DNA of 35,137 nucleotides from the NCBI RefSeq assembly GCF_006546835.1, contig NZ_VICB01000009.1:674-35810 (forward strand), given 5' to 3'. Positions 1 to 7,866 of this stretch are shown here, in pieces (the stretch's first letter is position 1; every line of letters starts with the position of its first letter). The stretch comes from Actinomyces johnsonii (lineage in GTDB: Bacteria > Actinomycetota > Actinomycetes > Actinomycetales > Actinomycetaceae). The position numbers and the translations under genes were made by a program. A model generated the notes under the pieces. That model ran no database searches, was not told where the DNA came from, and saw only the letters and a program-made list of their open reading frames with translations.

Positions 1-1037
1 TCAAGCCCACGGCCGACCCCAGCGCCGCACCCTCGGATCCGCCCGCCGATTCCTTCACCGGATGGAAGACGGAAAACGACAAGAAGTACTACTACCAGAA
101 GGGCAAGAAGACGACGGGATGGGCCGAGATCGAGGGCCATCTGTACCACTTCAATGACGACGGCGTCATGTCCACCGGCCGGCTCACCGAAGGGAAACTC
201 ACCTACTACTTCGGTTCTGACGGCATCCTGCGAACCGACACGTGGATCGATGAGGGCGGCCACTGGTACTACGCCGACAACCACGGCGCCTTACTGACCG
301 GGATGAAGAAGGTCGGGGACCACTCGTACTACTTCGATAAAGACGGCGTCATGGCGGCCGCCCAGTGGGTGAAGTCGGACGATAACTGGTACTACGCCGA
401 AGGCTCCGGGGCTCTTGCCACCAGCAAGTGGATTTCCGTGGATGGGAACTGGTACTACCTCAGGGACAACGGCGTCATGGCCCTGGGGCTGACGCAGATC
501 GGTGACCACTCGTACTACTTCACCGGCAACGGCGCTATGGCCGAGAACCGTTGGGTGAATGAGGACGACAAGTGGTACTACGCCAACCCCGGCGGCGCCG
601 TCGCCACGGGTTGGAAGATGATCGGCGGCGCCTGGTACCACTTCGACGACAAGGGCGTCATGGCATCCAAGGGCTGGGTCGCCTCGGGCGGACAGTGGTA
701 CTACGTGGAGGACTCCGGCGCCATGGCCGCAGGCAAGTGGTTGGACGTCAACGGGCACTGGTACTACTTCCAGCCCAATGGTGCGATGGCGTCCGGCTGG
801 AAGCAGGTCGACGGCACCTGGTACTACCTCCAGCCCAGCGGCGCGATGGCGACCGGCTGGGTCATGGACGGAGGAAAGTGGTACTACCTCAACGCCAACG
901 GTTCCATGGCGACCGGTTGGAAGCAGGTCGACGGCACCTGGTACTACCTCCAGCCCAATGGTGCCATGACCACCGGCTGGGCCACGATCGACGGCGGCCA
1001 GTTCTACTTCCACAGCAGCGGCGCACTCATCCGGTGA
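1..1037 (+). CDS. Cell wall/glucan-binding repeat protein, C-terminal part (5' end outside window)
   Basis: The open frame runs from the first bases of the window to a TGA at 1035-1037, so the start and any catalytic domain lie upstream. After a short Pro/Ser/Ala-rich linker, essentially the whole visible part is about 14-15 tandem units of roughly 20 residues. Each has the pattern GWxxxxGxWYYxxxxGxMxTG, which is the choline-binding/glucan-binding (CW_binding) repeat. In the family such repeats form a beta-solenoid that docks exported enzymes or adhesins on wall polymers through aromatic residues. Several units near the end are almost identical at DNA level (for example around 800-960), which favours changes in repeat number by recombination. 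The protein is probably exported and surface-bound. What it carries at its N-terminus cannot be seen. A strong hairpin terminator follows 40 bp downstream. Confidence 0.9.
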   Translation, partial: KPTADPSAAPSDPPADSFTGWKTENDKKYYYQKGKKTTGWAEIEGHLYHFNDDGVMSTGRLTEGKLTYYFGSDGILRTDTWIDEGGHWYYADNHGALLTGMKKVGDHSYYFDKDGVMAAAQWVKSDDNWYYAEGSGALATSKWISVDGNWYYLRDNGVMALGLTQIGDHSYYFTGNGAMAENRWVNEDDKWYYANPGGAVATGWKMIGGAWYHFDDKGVMASKGWVASGGQWYYVEDSGAMAAGKWLDVNGHWYYFQPNGAMASGWKQVDGTWYYLQPSGAMATGWVMDGGKWYYLNANGSMATGWKQVDGTWYYLQPNGAMTTGWATIDGGQFYFHSSGALIR

Positions 1038-1077
1038 CGCCGGAAACCGACCTGACCTGAGGAACGATCACAGACAA

Positions 1078-1122
1078 GGCGGGGTTCCAAGCAGATCACA
1101 GTTCTCTGCTTGGAACCCCGCC
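1078..1122. terminator. Strong hairpin, probably a bidirectional terminator
   Basis: A perfect 17-bp inverted repeat (arms 1078-1094 and 1106-1122) with an 11-nt loop is followed by a short T-containing stretch (CTATTTGT). It lies between the plus-strand repeat protein, which ends at 1037, and the minus-strand Excalibur gene, which ends at 1211. It can therefore serve both convergent genes. Confidence 0.85.
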
Positions 1123-1210
1123 CTATTTGTCAGGACACGGTTGCTGCGTCAGTCCTCACCCAGTCGATCGGGAAAGCGCCCCATGTACGATTCGACGCCG
1201 TCGATCGCTT

Positions 1211-1777
1211 CTACTTCCACTCGCAGGCGATGCCGTCCTTGTCGCGATCCAGCTCGGGCCGGTAGCCGGGTTCGCCTCGATAGAGCGGCGCCGCACCCGC
1301 ATCACGAGCCGCCTTGCAGTTGCGGTAGTAGACACCGCCCGAGTCGGACTCGGGCTGAGCCGGTGCCTCGCCCGCGCCGGACGAGGCACCGGCTCCGGCA
1401 TCTCCCTCGCTCGTATCCGAGCCCTGTTCCGCCCCCGGAGCAGAGGGAGCTGCCACCGGCGGGGCTGCAGGAGCCTCTGTCGCCGGCACCGGCGACGGTG
1501 AGTAGATCACCGTTGGCACCGGCGACGGGCTGTAAACAACCGTGGGGACAGGGGTTGGCGAATAGACCACGGTGGACTTAGGCGCCGCCTGCTGCTGAGC
1601 CGGTGGAGCATGATCCGAGGATCCAGCAGCACCAACCCCGGCCCCGAGGACGAACGTCACGGCATAAGGGACAAACTTCCTCAAGAGATTCCGGCGCCTC
1701 GACATGGGCCGATAGGACTGACCGGGCCCAGCGTAAGAGAATGTTGGTGGGATGGGAGATGGAGGGGAGGTGTTCAC
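1211..1777 (-). CDS. Excalibur calcium-binding domain surface protein (first paralogue)
   Basis: 188 residues from a GTG start at 1777, preceded by GAGG. A later in-frame ATG at residue 25 (just before RRRNLLRK) is an alternative start. A basic stretch and a hydrophobic segment (about residues 33-50) form a signal peptide or anchor. A Pro/Ser/Ala-rich stalk follows, with three tandem copies of TVVYSPSPVP-like units (residues 69-98). The last about 40 residues are an Excalibur domain: YYRNC, a GYRPELDRDKDG core and a final CEWK, with two cysteines and the DxDxDG calcium loop. Excalibur domains occur at the end of exported actinobacterial proteins and nucleases. No catalytic domain is present here, so the biochemical role is unknown. 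It is paralogous to the gene ending at 2156, with the same GTG-AAC start and the same leader. Confidence 0.85.
   Translation of the reverse strand: MNTSPPSPIPPTFSYAGPGQSYRPMSRRRNLLRKFVPYAVTFVLGAGVGAAGSSDHAPPAQQQAAPKSTVVYSPTPVPTVVYSPSPVPTVIYSPSPVPATEAPAAPPVAAPSAPGAEQGSDTSEGDAGAGASSGAGEAPAQPESDSGGVYYRNCKAARDAGAAPLYRGEPGYRPELDRDKDGIACEWK
1484..1573 (-). repeat. Three 30-bp in-frame repeats coding TVVYSPSPVP units
   Basis: Three consecutive 10-codon units in the stalk of the Excalibur protein read TVVYSPTPVP, TVVYSPSPVP and TVIYSPSPVP. They form a proline-rich spacer between the membrane segment and the calcium-binding domain. Copy number could vary between strains. Confidence 0.7.
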
Positions 1778-1872
1778 TGGTGCCTCAAGTCACGAGAAGG
1801 GATCATGGCGGCTAGCCGAGATAAGTGAAGCACCTCAGCGATGGTAATAACCTGCGAGACCATAAAATGCAA
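1778..1872 (-). promoter_or_regulatory. Promoter and conserved leader of Excalibur gene 1 (copy A)
   Basis: On the minus strand a -35 TTGCAT (1867-1872) and a -10 TATTAC (1844-1849) are separated by exactly 17 bp. The expected transcript start is near 1837, giving a roughly 60-nt leader. The leader contains the perfect palindrome CGGCTAGCCG (1809-1818), then a block around TTCTCGTGACT, and the GAGG ribosome-binding site. The same arrangement with identical spacings precedes the second Excalibur gene (2714-2809). Confidence 0.65.
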
Positions 1873-2053
1873 CCACATCGCAACTTACCCTTTTCTTCCC
1901 TATTGGAAGACGCAGTTTCTAACGTCACCCCCTTTAATACGAGCCTCATTCTCTGCGGGATCAGCGAGCACCCAGTAATCCGCGCCATCTCAACTCGCAC
2001 GATGCGAACGGGCATCACGCATCGGAAACGCGCCCACAAACCGGCACAACCAG

Positions 2054-2097
2054 ATGTGCTTCGTTCGCCACACCCTGGTACAGCGAACGAAGCACAT
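2054..2097 (-). terminator. Hairpin terminator of Excalibur gene 2
   Basis: A perfect 15-bp inverted repeat (arms 2054-2068 and 2083-2097, 14-nt loop) lies about 60 bp beyond the stop codon at 2156-2158. It is followed on the minus strand by a modestly T-containing stretch. The rest of 1873-2155 shows no convincing gene. Confidence 0.7.
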
Positions 2098-2155
2098 GGA
2101 ATCTGCAGGGCATCCGGCAACACCTCAGCCCGACACGACAGACGTATCGCGCTCC

Positions 2156-2713
2156 CTACTTGGTCTCACAGGCGATGCCGTCTCCGTCTCGATCCAGCTC
2201 GGGCCGGTAACCGGGATCACCCTTGTACAAGGGTGCCACGCCAGCCGCCTTGGCTTCCTTGCAGCTGGCGTAGTACTCCTTCTGGGGCTCAGGTTTCGAG
2301 TCCGATTCCTTCTGAGGCTCAGGCTCGGACTCCGGGGTCGTTCCCCCCTTGGAGCTCTCCCCTGAATCCGAGCCACCACCACCGAACCAGCCGCTCCAGC
2401 CCGACGAGTCCTCCGTCGGCTGCGCGGCGGGCTCTTCAGCAGGCGCCTCCTTGGAGCCAGCGGAGTCACCACCCCCTGAACCCGGCTGGGAATCAGCCGG
2501 CGCAGTCGAAGGCGCAGCATCACCGCTGGTACTAGAAGTATCGTCACAGCCGGCCAGCCCGGCGCCAAGAACCAGGGCAAGGACCACGGGAGCCGATTTC
2601 CTCAGCAGTCCCCGACGCCTCGCCGTCGAGGAAGACGCTGACGCAACAGAGGAACAGGAAAACATGGGAGGAGAAAACATGGGAGAAATTAGGGGCAAAA
2701 AAGGCGCGTTCAC
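2156..2713 (-). CDS. Excalibur-domain lipoprotein (second paralogue)
   Basis: 185 residues from a GTG start at 2713 with GAGG five bases upstream. A long N-terminal segment leads to ARRRGLLRK, a hydrophobic stretch and the lipobox LAGC (Cys56), so it is predicted to be a lipoprotein. A Ser/Gly/Glu/Pro-rich linker follows, with two QKE(S/Y) repeats. The C-terminal Excalibur domain (about 145-185) has YYASC, GYRPELDRDGDG and a final CETK, with the same calcium loop and cysteine pair as the first paralogue. The domain and leader are conserved while the linkers differ completely, which indicates an older tandem duplication with linker drift. An actual start nearer the RRR segment is possible. No enzymatic domain is visible; a wall- or calcium-related surface role is an inference. 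Confidence 0.85.
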   Translation of the reverse strand: MNAPFLPLISPMFSPPMFSCSSVASASSSTARRRGLLRKSAPVVLALVLGAGLAGCDDTSSTSGDAAPSTAPADSQPGSGGGDSAGSKEAPAEEPAAQPTEDSSGWSGWFGGGGSDSGESSKGGTTPESEPEPQKESDSKPEPQKEYYASCKEAKAAGVAPLYKGDPGYRPELDRDGDGIACETK

Positions 2714-2809
2714 GAAAGCCTCGAGTCACGAGAAGGGATAGTGGGCGGCTAGCCGAGAGAATTAAACCACTTCGAAGGCAGCAATAACTCACACAGCCAC
2801 AAAATGCAA
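2714..2809 (-). promoter_or_regulatory. Promoter and conserved leader of Excalibur gene 2 (copy B)
   Basis: A minus-strand -35 TTGCAT (2804-2809) and -10 TATTGC (2781-2786) have a 17-bp spacer. The palindrome CGGCTAGCCG (2746-2755) lies the same distance downstream of the -10 as in copy A. The block around TTCTCGTGACT and the GAGG site are conserved, while the bases between differ. Conservation of separated blocks argues for selected promoter, operator or leader function. Confidence 0.65.
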
Positions 2810-2874
2810 TCTCATTGATACACAAATTTTCCACTGCGATGACCGGCAAAAATCAAATCCTGGCCGCTTCGTTA

Positions 2875-2903
2875 TTGTTCTTTATTTTCACTATCCGTAA
2901 GAT
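2875..2903 (+). promoter_or_regulatory. Putative promoter of the sugar ABC operon
   Basis: TTGTTC (2875-2880) and TAAGAT (2898-2903) are separated by 17 bp inside an unusually A/T-rich patch, about 190 bp upstream of the ATPase gene. No other promoter-like pair is evident in the gap, and no LacI-type operator could be identified with confidence. Confidence 0.45.
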
Positions 2904-3092
2904 GGATTTCATCCCGACACCACTCGACGACAGCACCTCCCCAGGAGCATCCGGAGACTTTGTCAGGACCATTGGCCCTCCCATTCATCAGGTTTCGTTG
3001 TACCGTGTCAATGTCTCCAAGCCACTCAACCCACCATTTCCTCCTCGTAGAGACCTCCGCGTCGCGGCAGCGCAGCCGCAGAAGGCTTGATC

Positions 3093-4592
3093 ATGAATGC
3101 CCCCAGCCTTGAGATGATCGGTATCGACAAGTCCTTCCCCGGCGTGAGGGTCCTGGACAACGTCTCCCTCGACCTGTACCCGGGCGAGGTCCATGCCCTC
3201 ATGGGCGAGAACGGCGCCGGGAAGTCCACCCTCATGAAGATCCTCATGGGCATCTACGCCGCGGACAGGGGAACGATCAAGATCGCCGGTGAACCCGTCA
3301 CCATCTCCTCCCCCAGACAGGCGATCGGACACGGCATTGCCATGATCCACCAGGAGCTCAACCCGGTTCTGGACACTCCCGTCTACGAGAACATCTTCCT
3401 GGGCCGCGAGCTCCGCTCCGGAGGCGTCTTCGCAGACCGCCGCACCATGGAGGCAAGGACCACCGAGCTCCTCGAGTCCCTGCACCTGAGTATCCCGGCC
3501 GGCACCCTGATGCGAGACCTCTCGGTCGCTCAGCAGCAGCAGATCGAGATCGCCAAGGCCATCTCCCAGGACGCCCGCATCATCATCATGGACGAGCCGA
3601 CCTCCGCCATCACGGAGGATGACGTCGGCAATCTGTTCGAGCAGATCCGCGGACTCACTGGCGACGGCGTCGGCATCATCTACATCTCGCACAAGATGAA
3701 CGAGATCTTCCAGGTCGCGGACAGGATCACTGTCCTACGCGACGGCGCACTCATCGGCACGGACTCGGCCTCAGCCCTCACGGAGAAGAAGCTCATCACC
3801 ATGATGGTCGGTCGCGAGCTCGACGACGTCTTCCCCAAGCGGGAGGTGCCGCTGGGCAAAACCGTCTTCGAGGTGCAGGGCTGGAGCGCCCCGCCCAAGG
3901 TCAAGGACGTCAGCTTCATCGTCCGTCGTGGCGAGATCCTGGGGATCGCCGGACTGGTCGGAGCCGGTCGTTCCGAGTTGGTCGAGTCTTTCTTCGGTGC
4001 CAGGCCGCATGAAGGCGGCCGCATTCTTCGAAACGGGGAAGAGGTCCGTATCCGTAATCCCTCCGATGCCATCGCCCTGGGCGCTGCCCTCATCACCGAG
4101 GACCGCAAGCGCACCGGTCTCAACCTGGAGGGCTCGGTGGCTGACAACATCACCCTGCCCTCACTGGGAAGACTCTTCAGCAACGGGCTCATCTCCCGCG
4201 GCATCGAGTCGCGCATCGCCGGTAAGTACATCGATTCCCTCAAGATCAAGACGCCTTCTCAGAGGCAACTCATCGCGACACTTTCCGGAGGCAACCAGCA
4301 GAAGGTCGTTCTGGCCAAGTGGTTGGAGACGGATCCGGATCTCATCATCCTCGACGACCCCACCCGCGGCATTGACATCGGAGCCAAGCGCGACATCTAC
4401 GAGCTCATCGGTACCCTCGTCGAGCAGGGCAAGTCGATCATCCTCATCTCCTCGGAGATGGGTGAGCTTATGGGGCTCGCCGACCGGATCATGGTCCTCA
4501 CCGAAGGACGCACCACAGGAGTCCTCGAACGTCAGGACTTCTCCCAGGAAGCAATCATGGAGCTCGCCTCACGATTCGAGGACCACCAATGA
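3093..4592 (+). CDS. Sugar ABC transporter ATP-binding protein (RbsA/MglA type)
   Basis: 499 residues. The ATG at 3093 is chosen because GAAGG lies seven bases upstream; a TTG two codons earlier is less likely. There are two fused ABC domains, as usual for the CUT2 (ribose, galactose, xylose, inositol) family. The first has Walker A GENGAGKST (residues 38-46), signature LSVAQQQQIEIAKA and Walker B MDEPTSA. The second has a divergent Walker A (GLVGAGRSE), signature LSGGNQQK and LDDPTRGID. The divergent second Walker A is normal for this family. The protein energises import through the permease whose ATG overlaps this stop by 4 bp (4589-4592), so translation is probably coupled. Substrate cannot be assigned from the ATPase. 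Confidence 0.95.
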   Translation: MNAPSLEMIGIDKSFPGVRVLDNVSLDLYPGEVHALMGENGAGKSTLMKILMGIYAADRGTIKIAGEPVTISSPRQAIGHGIAMIHQELNPVLDTPVYENIFLGRELRSGGVFADRRTMEARTTELLESLHLSIPAGTLMRDLSVAQQQQIEIAKAISQDARIIIMDEPTSAITEDDVGNLFEQIRGLTGDGVGIIYISHKMNEIFQVADRITVLRDGALIGTDSASALTEKKLITMMVGRELDDVFPKREVPLGKTVFEVQGWSAPPKVKDVSFIVRRGEILGIAGLVGAGRSELVESFFGARPHEGGRILRNGEEVRIRNPSDAIALGAALITEDRKRTGLNLEGSVADNITLPSLGRLFSNGLISRGIESRIAGKYIDSLKIKTPSQRQLIATLSGGNQQKVVLAKWLETDPDLIILDDPTRGIDIGAKRDIYELIGTLVEQGKSIILISSEMGELMGLADRIMVLTEGRTTGVLERQDFSQEAIMELASRFEDHQ

Positions 4593-5548
4593 ACAACGCC
4601 CTGACCAACAAGCTCACCCTCTCACTCAAGGACGCCGGGATCCTTGTCGTCTTCCTGGCACTCGTCGCCACCCTCTGGGCGGTATCGCCCGACCACCAGT
4701 TCCTGTCTCTCAACAACATCCTGCTCATTCTCATTCAAACCGCGATCAACGGGATCCTGGCCATGGGCATGATGTACGTGATCATCTCCGGAGAGATCGA
4801 CCTCTCAGTCGGCTCAACGATCGCACTGTCCGGCGTCACGGCGGCGATGCTCGCCCATCCGGGTCAGTTCCCGCTCATCGTCCCCATCGTCGCCGGGATC
4901 GCGGTCGGCGCCGTTGTCGGGCTGGTCAACGGAGTCGGTGTCGCCTACGGGGCAATCCCCTCATTCATCATCACCCTGGGCTCTATGACGGCGGTACGAG
5001 GGCTAGCGCTCATGCTCTCCGGGGGCACACCGGTCTTCGACGTCTCCAATGCCTTCGAAGCGATCGCGAGCATCCGAATCGGCAGGTTCCCAATCATGGC
5101 GGTCTACTTCATCGTCATCGCGGCCCTGTTCGCCTTCATCATTCACAGGACGGTCTACGGGAGGCGGCTCTACGCCGTCGGCGGCAATCCGACGGCGGCC
5201 GAGATCTCCGGCATCAACGTCAAGCGCTACAAGGTCTCCGTATTCGTCGTCGCGGGGCTCCTCGCCGGATTCTGCGGCGTGCTTCTCGCCTCGCGCACCA
5301 TTACCGGCTCACCCACGGCCGGCGAGTCCTATGAGCTCGACGCGATCGCAGCCGTCGTCATTGGCGGGGTCTCGATGACCGGCGGTCGCGGCAAGGCGCT
5401 CGGCGTCATTATCGGCGCGCTCATGATCGCGGTCATCGCCAACGGGCTCGACATCCTGGGCATCGACGCGAACTTCCAGAAGGTCGTCAAGGGCCTCATC
5501 ATCGTCCTGGCCGTCCTGCTGGACGTCAAGACCCGTCGCCAGAAGTAG
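4589..5548 (+). CDS. Sugar ABC transporter permease (RbsC family)
   Basis: 319 residues, of usual length for CUT2 permeases. It starts at an ATG overlapping the ATPase stop codon (ATGA). It has about nine to ten hydrophobic segments, and the family motif GEIDLSVGS lies near residue 70. It also carries YAVGGNPTAAEISGI near the cytoplasmic coupling loop and GGVSMTGGRGK towards the end. It forms the membrane channel, probably as a homodimer, with the preceding ATPase and the following binding lipoprotein. The gap to the next gene is 73 bp. No sugar kinase, isomerase or regulator gene accompanies the operon in the window. Confidence 0.95.
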   Translation: MNNALTNKLTLSLKDAGILVVFLALVATLWAVSPDHQFLSLNNILLILIQTAINGILAMGMMYVIISGEIDLSVGSTIALSGVTAAMLAHPGQFPLIVPIVAGIAVGAVVGLVNGVGVAYGAIPSFIITLGSMTAVRGLALMLSGGTPVFDVSNAFEAIASIRIGRFPIMAVYFIVIAALFAFIIHRTVYGRRLYAVGGNPTAAEISGINVKRYKVSVFVVAGLLAGFCGVLLASRTITGSPTAGESYELDAIAAVVIGGVSMTGGRGKALGVIIGALMIAVIANGLDILGIDANFQKVVKGLIIVLAVLLDVKTRRQK

Positions 5549-5621
5549 CCACGACCACCGGACGCATCCCGTGTGCGGCGCAAATGGACCTACGCCGCCC
5601 ACCATTATGAAAGGCACCTCA

Positions 5622-6551
5622 ATGAAGAAGGTTCTGGCCACGCTGTGCAGCCTCATCCTCGCCGGCGTCATGCTCAGCGCATGTACTAACAGCTCTTCGG
5701 GCAAGGTCCGGATCGCGCTCATCATGAGTCACATGAGCAACTCCTTCACGACGACGTTGGCCAACTCCGCCAAGGAGCAGGGTGCCGCCGTTGGGGTCTC
5801 CGTAACCGTGTTCGACGGGAAGAAGGACGCATCCAACCAGCTCAACCAGATCGAGTCGGCCGTTAGCCAGGGCTACAAGGGCATCATCGTGGAGCCGGTC
5901 TCGCAAGAGGGCGTCGCCCCGGGACTCAAGGCCGCCAGGGAGGCGGACATTCCGATCATCACCGTGGCTCAGAAGGCCAAGCAGCAGGAGCGGGCCAGCT
6001 CCTTCGTCGGCGGGGACGACACGGCGGCCGGTAGGCTCGAGATGGAACAGGCCGTATCCGCAATGGGCGGCAAGGGAACAGTGGCCGTGCTCTACGGACC
6101 GATGGGCTCCGACGGGCAGGTACTGCGAAAGGCCGGCTATGACGAGGTCCTCGAGAGTCACCCCGACGTCACGCTGGCCTTCCAGCAAACCGCCAACTGG
6201 GACACAGCCGAGGCCCTCAAGGTCACCGAGAATTGGCTGTCCACCGGAAAGCCCATCAACGCGATCGTGGCCCAGAACGACTCGATGGCGATCGGTGCGC
6301 AGAAGGCGATCGACAACGCCGGCAAGGGCCAGGAGATCGCGGTCTACGGAGTGGACGCGACCGACGACGGCCTGAACTCGATCAAGAGCGGCGGCGTCGA
6401 CGGGACCGTCTCACAGGACACGGCCGGGATGGGGCGAATGGCCGTGGACACAATCGTGTCGCTCATCAACGGCAAGTCGGTGGAGAAGGTCAACTACACC
6501 AAGGCCACCTGGATCACCAGGGAGAACGCCGACTCGGTCGTGATCAAGTAG
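5622..6551 (+). CDS. Sugar ABC transporter substrate-binding lipoprotein (Peripla_BP_4)
   Basis: 309 residues from the ATG at 5622, which has AAAGG seven bases upstream and a typical MKK signal peptide start. The lipobox LSAC gives a lipidated cysteine near residue 21. The mature protein has the type I periplasmic-binding fold of the ribose/inositol group: IALIMSHMSNSFTTTL at the start, FVGGDD and QTANWDTAEA in the middle, IVAQNDSMAIGAQKAI and VYGVDATDDG in the second lobe. Conserved Asn, Asp and Gln ligand positions are present. The QTANWD and AQND motifs also occur in ribose- and myo-inositol-binding proteins, so inositol is one candidate, but the substrate is not determined. It is the last gene of the operon. 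Confidence 0.92.
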   Translation: MKKVLATLCSLILAGVMLSACTNSSSGKVRIALIMSHMSNSFTTTLANSAKEQGAAVGVSVTVFDGKKDASNQLNQIESAVSQGYKGIIVEPVSQEGVAPGLKAAREADIPIITVAQKAKQQERASSFVGGDDTAAGRLEMEQAVSAMGGKGTVAVLYGPMGSDGQVLRKAGYDEVLESHPDVTLAFQQTANWDTAEALKVTENWLSTGKPINAIVAQNDSMAIGAQKAIDNAGKGQEIAVYGVDATDDGLNSIKSGGVDGTVSQDTAGMGRMAVDTIVSLINGKSVEKVNYTKATWITRENADSVVIK

Positions 6552-6671
6552 CGGCAATGGCAGGCCCGGGGAGTCGAACCGGGGTTCGATGGACAAGGGT
6601 CCGAGGAGCGTACCGAGACTCAACCGCAGGGGCGATGCGGCTCTGGGGTCGGCAGCCACACGCTTCCTGCC

Positions 6672-7442
6672 ATGAGCACCACCCGCCCCTCAGCACCCAC
6701 TCCGGCTTCAGACGCCCCTGAGCCGTCGACCTCCAATCGAACCTTGGCCCCGAGCGCAAAGCTCCGCACCGACCGGATGACAACGGCTGCGCTGACCGTC
6801 TTCGTCGGCATCTACAGCACGTTCTTCTTCCCATTCCGCTTCAGTAATTTCATACCATCGAAAGCCGCTCTCGAAGTCCCCATCGCGCTCTACGTCGTGC
6901 TCTTCGCCGTCGGCTGCGTTGCCTTCCGCCGCCCGCTGGCCCACGCCTTCAAACAGATAGCGGCTCACAAGCGCCGGGCGGTCCTCACCCTCATCGCGGG
7001 CGGTATTGCATCCCTGGCCATCGAACTCGTCGGCTCTCTGACATCCTCGGCTCTACTCGACTTCACCGGCCTGTCCGGAGCAACCCTGCAGAACGACTCC
7101 AACATCGGCAGCGTCATACAGATGTTCCCGCCGATCGTCATCGTCATCGTACTCGGGGTCCTGGGCCCCGTGGTGGAGGAGATGGTCTTCCGACGACTGC
7201 TCATCGGACTCATCGGACGCGTTGCGCCAACCTGGGTCGCCGTCGTCGTCTCCAGCATCCTGTTCGGCACCATACACATGAGCTCGTTCGCACTCTCCGA
7301 GGTACTGGGAGTCCTCCCCCAAGCCTTCTTCGGGCTGGGTCTGGGCCTGCTCTATGTCAGGACCGACCGCAACCTGCTGTATCCGGCAAGCATCCACTGC
7401 CTCAACAACCTCAGCGCCTTCCTGACCCTCCTCCTGCGCTGA
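6672..7442 (+). CDS. CPBP-family intramembrane glutamic endopeptidase (Abi/CAAX type)
   Basis: 256 residues with about seven or eight membrane segments after a Pro/Ser-rich cytoplasmic start. The three CPBP motifs are present: EEMVFRR (Glu169-Glu170 to Arg175), FGTIH (His202) and HCLNN near residue 239. In the family the glutamates and histidines form the active site within the membrane. Known members process prenylated proteins, act in bacteriocin self-immunity or cleave anti-sigma factors; the substrate here is unknown. The start is weakly supported because no clear ribosome-binding site precedes 6672. An ATG at 6777 just before the first membrane segment is an alternative. The next gene follows by 49 bp and may be co-transcribed. 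Confidence 0.88.
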   Translation: MSTTRPSAPTPASDAPEPSTSNRTLAPSAKLRTDRMTTAALTVFVGIYSTFFFPFRFSNFIPSKAALEVPIALYVVLFAVGCVAFRRPLAHAFKQIAAHKRRAVLTLIAGGIASLAIELVGSLTSSALLDFTGLSGATLQNDSNIGSVIQMFPPIVIVIVLGVLGPVVEEMVFRRLLIGLIGRVAPTWVAVVVSSILFGTIHMSSFALSEVLGVLPQAFFGLGLGLLYVRTDRNLLYPASIHCLNNLSAFLTLLLR

Positions 7443-7491
7443 CTCCCCCATCCCGCCCTGCCGTCCGCCTCACTCAGGAAAAGAGCGAACC

Positions 7492-7689
7492 ATGACACCC
7501 ACGAACCGCGCAGCTCGCTCTCCCACCGGAGTCGTCGTCGACCTGGCCACGATCGCGGGTTCCACCGCCAATCCGTGGCTAGGTCTGGCACTCGGAGGCG
7601 GCGGAGCGGTGGCCATCACCGTCATCCTCCTGATCGTCTCCCTGGTCAGGGCCAACCGTTTCCACGTACCGGAGCACCGCCACCCGTAA
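7492..7689 (+). CDS. Small single-pass membrane protein, unknown function
   Basis: 65 residues with an AGGAAAAG ribosome-binding site about seven bases before the ATG. One hydrophobic segment (about residues 27-50, with GLALGGGGAVAIT) is followed by a short basic/His tail (RANRFHVPEHRHP). It lies directly downstream of the CPBP protease gene on the same strand. It could be a substrate, an accessory subunit or a bacteriocin-like peptide (the GGGG segment recalls Gly-rich membrane peptides), but none of these is shown by the sequence. Confidence 0.6.
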   Translation: MTPTNRAARSPTGVVVDLATIAGSTANPWLGLALGGGGAVAITVILLIVSLVRANRFHVPEHRHP

Positions 7690-7747
7690 CTCGCAGTCCC
7701 GCATTCTGCCGGAGCGGCGCCTCAACAGGCCGCCCCAGCAGGCCCGC

Positions 7748-7762
7748 ATGTTGCGGCAACAT
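7748..7762. promoter_or_regulatory. 15-bp palindrome, possible operator
   Basis: ATGTTGCGGCAACAT is a perfect palindrome around a single central base, in an intergenic stretch upstream of the decayed gene at 7867-8056. A looser ACAAC...GTTGT repeat follows at about 7783-7806. It looks like a binding site for a dimeric repressor, but no regulator gene is adjacent. Confidence 0.35.
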
Positions 7763-7866
7763 AAGCACTTATCTCAACGCCGCCACAACAACTCCTCGTG
7801 TTGTCTGATGCCCACAGGACGGCGCACACGCGCCCGCCTGAGCCCGGAAAGGCAACAGACAACACC

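Noticed and set aside
291..1013. Long minus-strand open frame opposite the wall-binding repeats
   Set aside because: It is the antisense shadow of a repetitive high-GC gene; its composition (Val/Gly/His-rich repeats) mirrors the plus-strand repeat and it has no ribosome-binding site.
6560..6640. tRNA-like sequence (minus-strand GGTTCGACTCCCC next to TGCCA) after the sugar-binding gene
   Set aside because: The T-arm does not pair with a 7-nt loop, and no matching 5' acceptor, D-arm or anticodon arm could be found. The TCGAAC-CGGG-GTTCGA hairpin (6574-6589) explains the resemblance. At most it is a tRNA 3' remnant.
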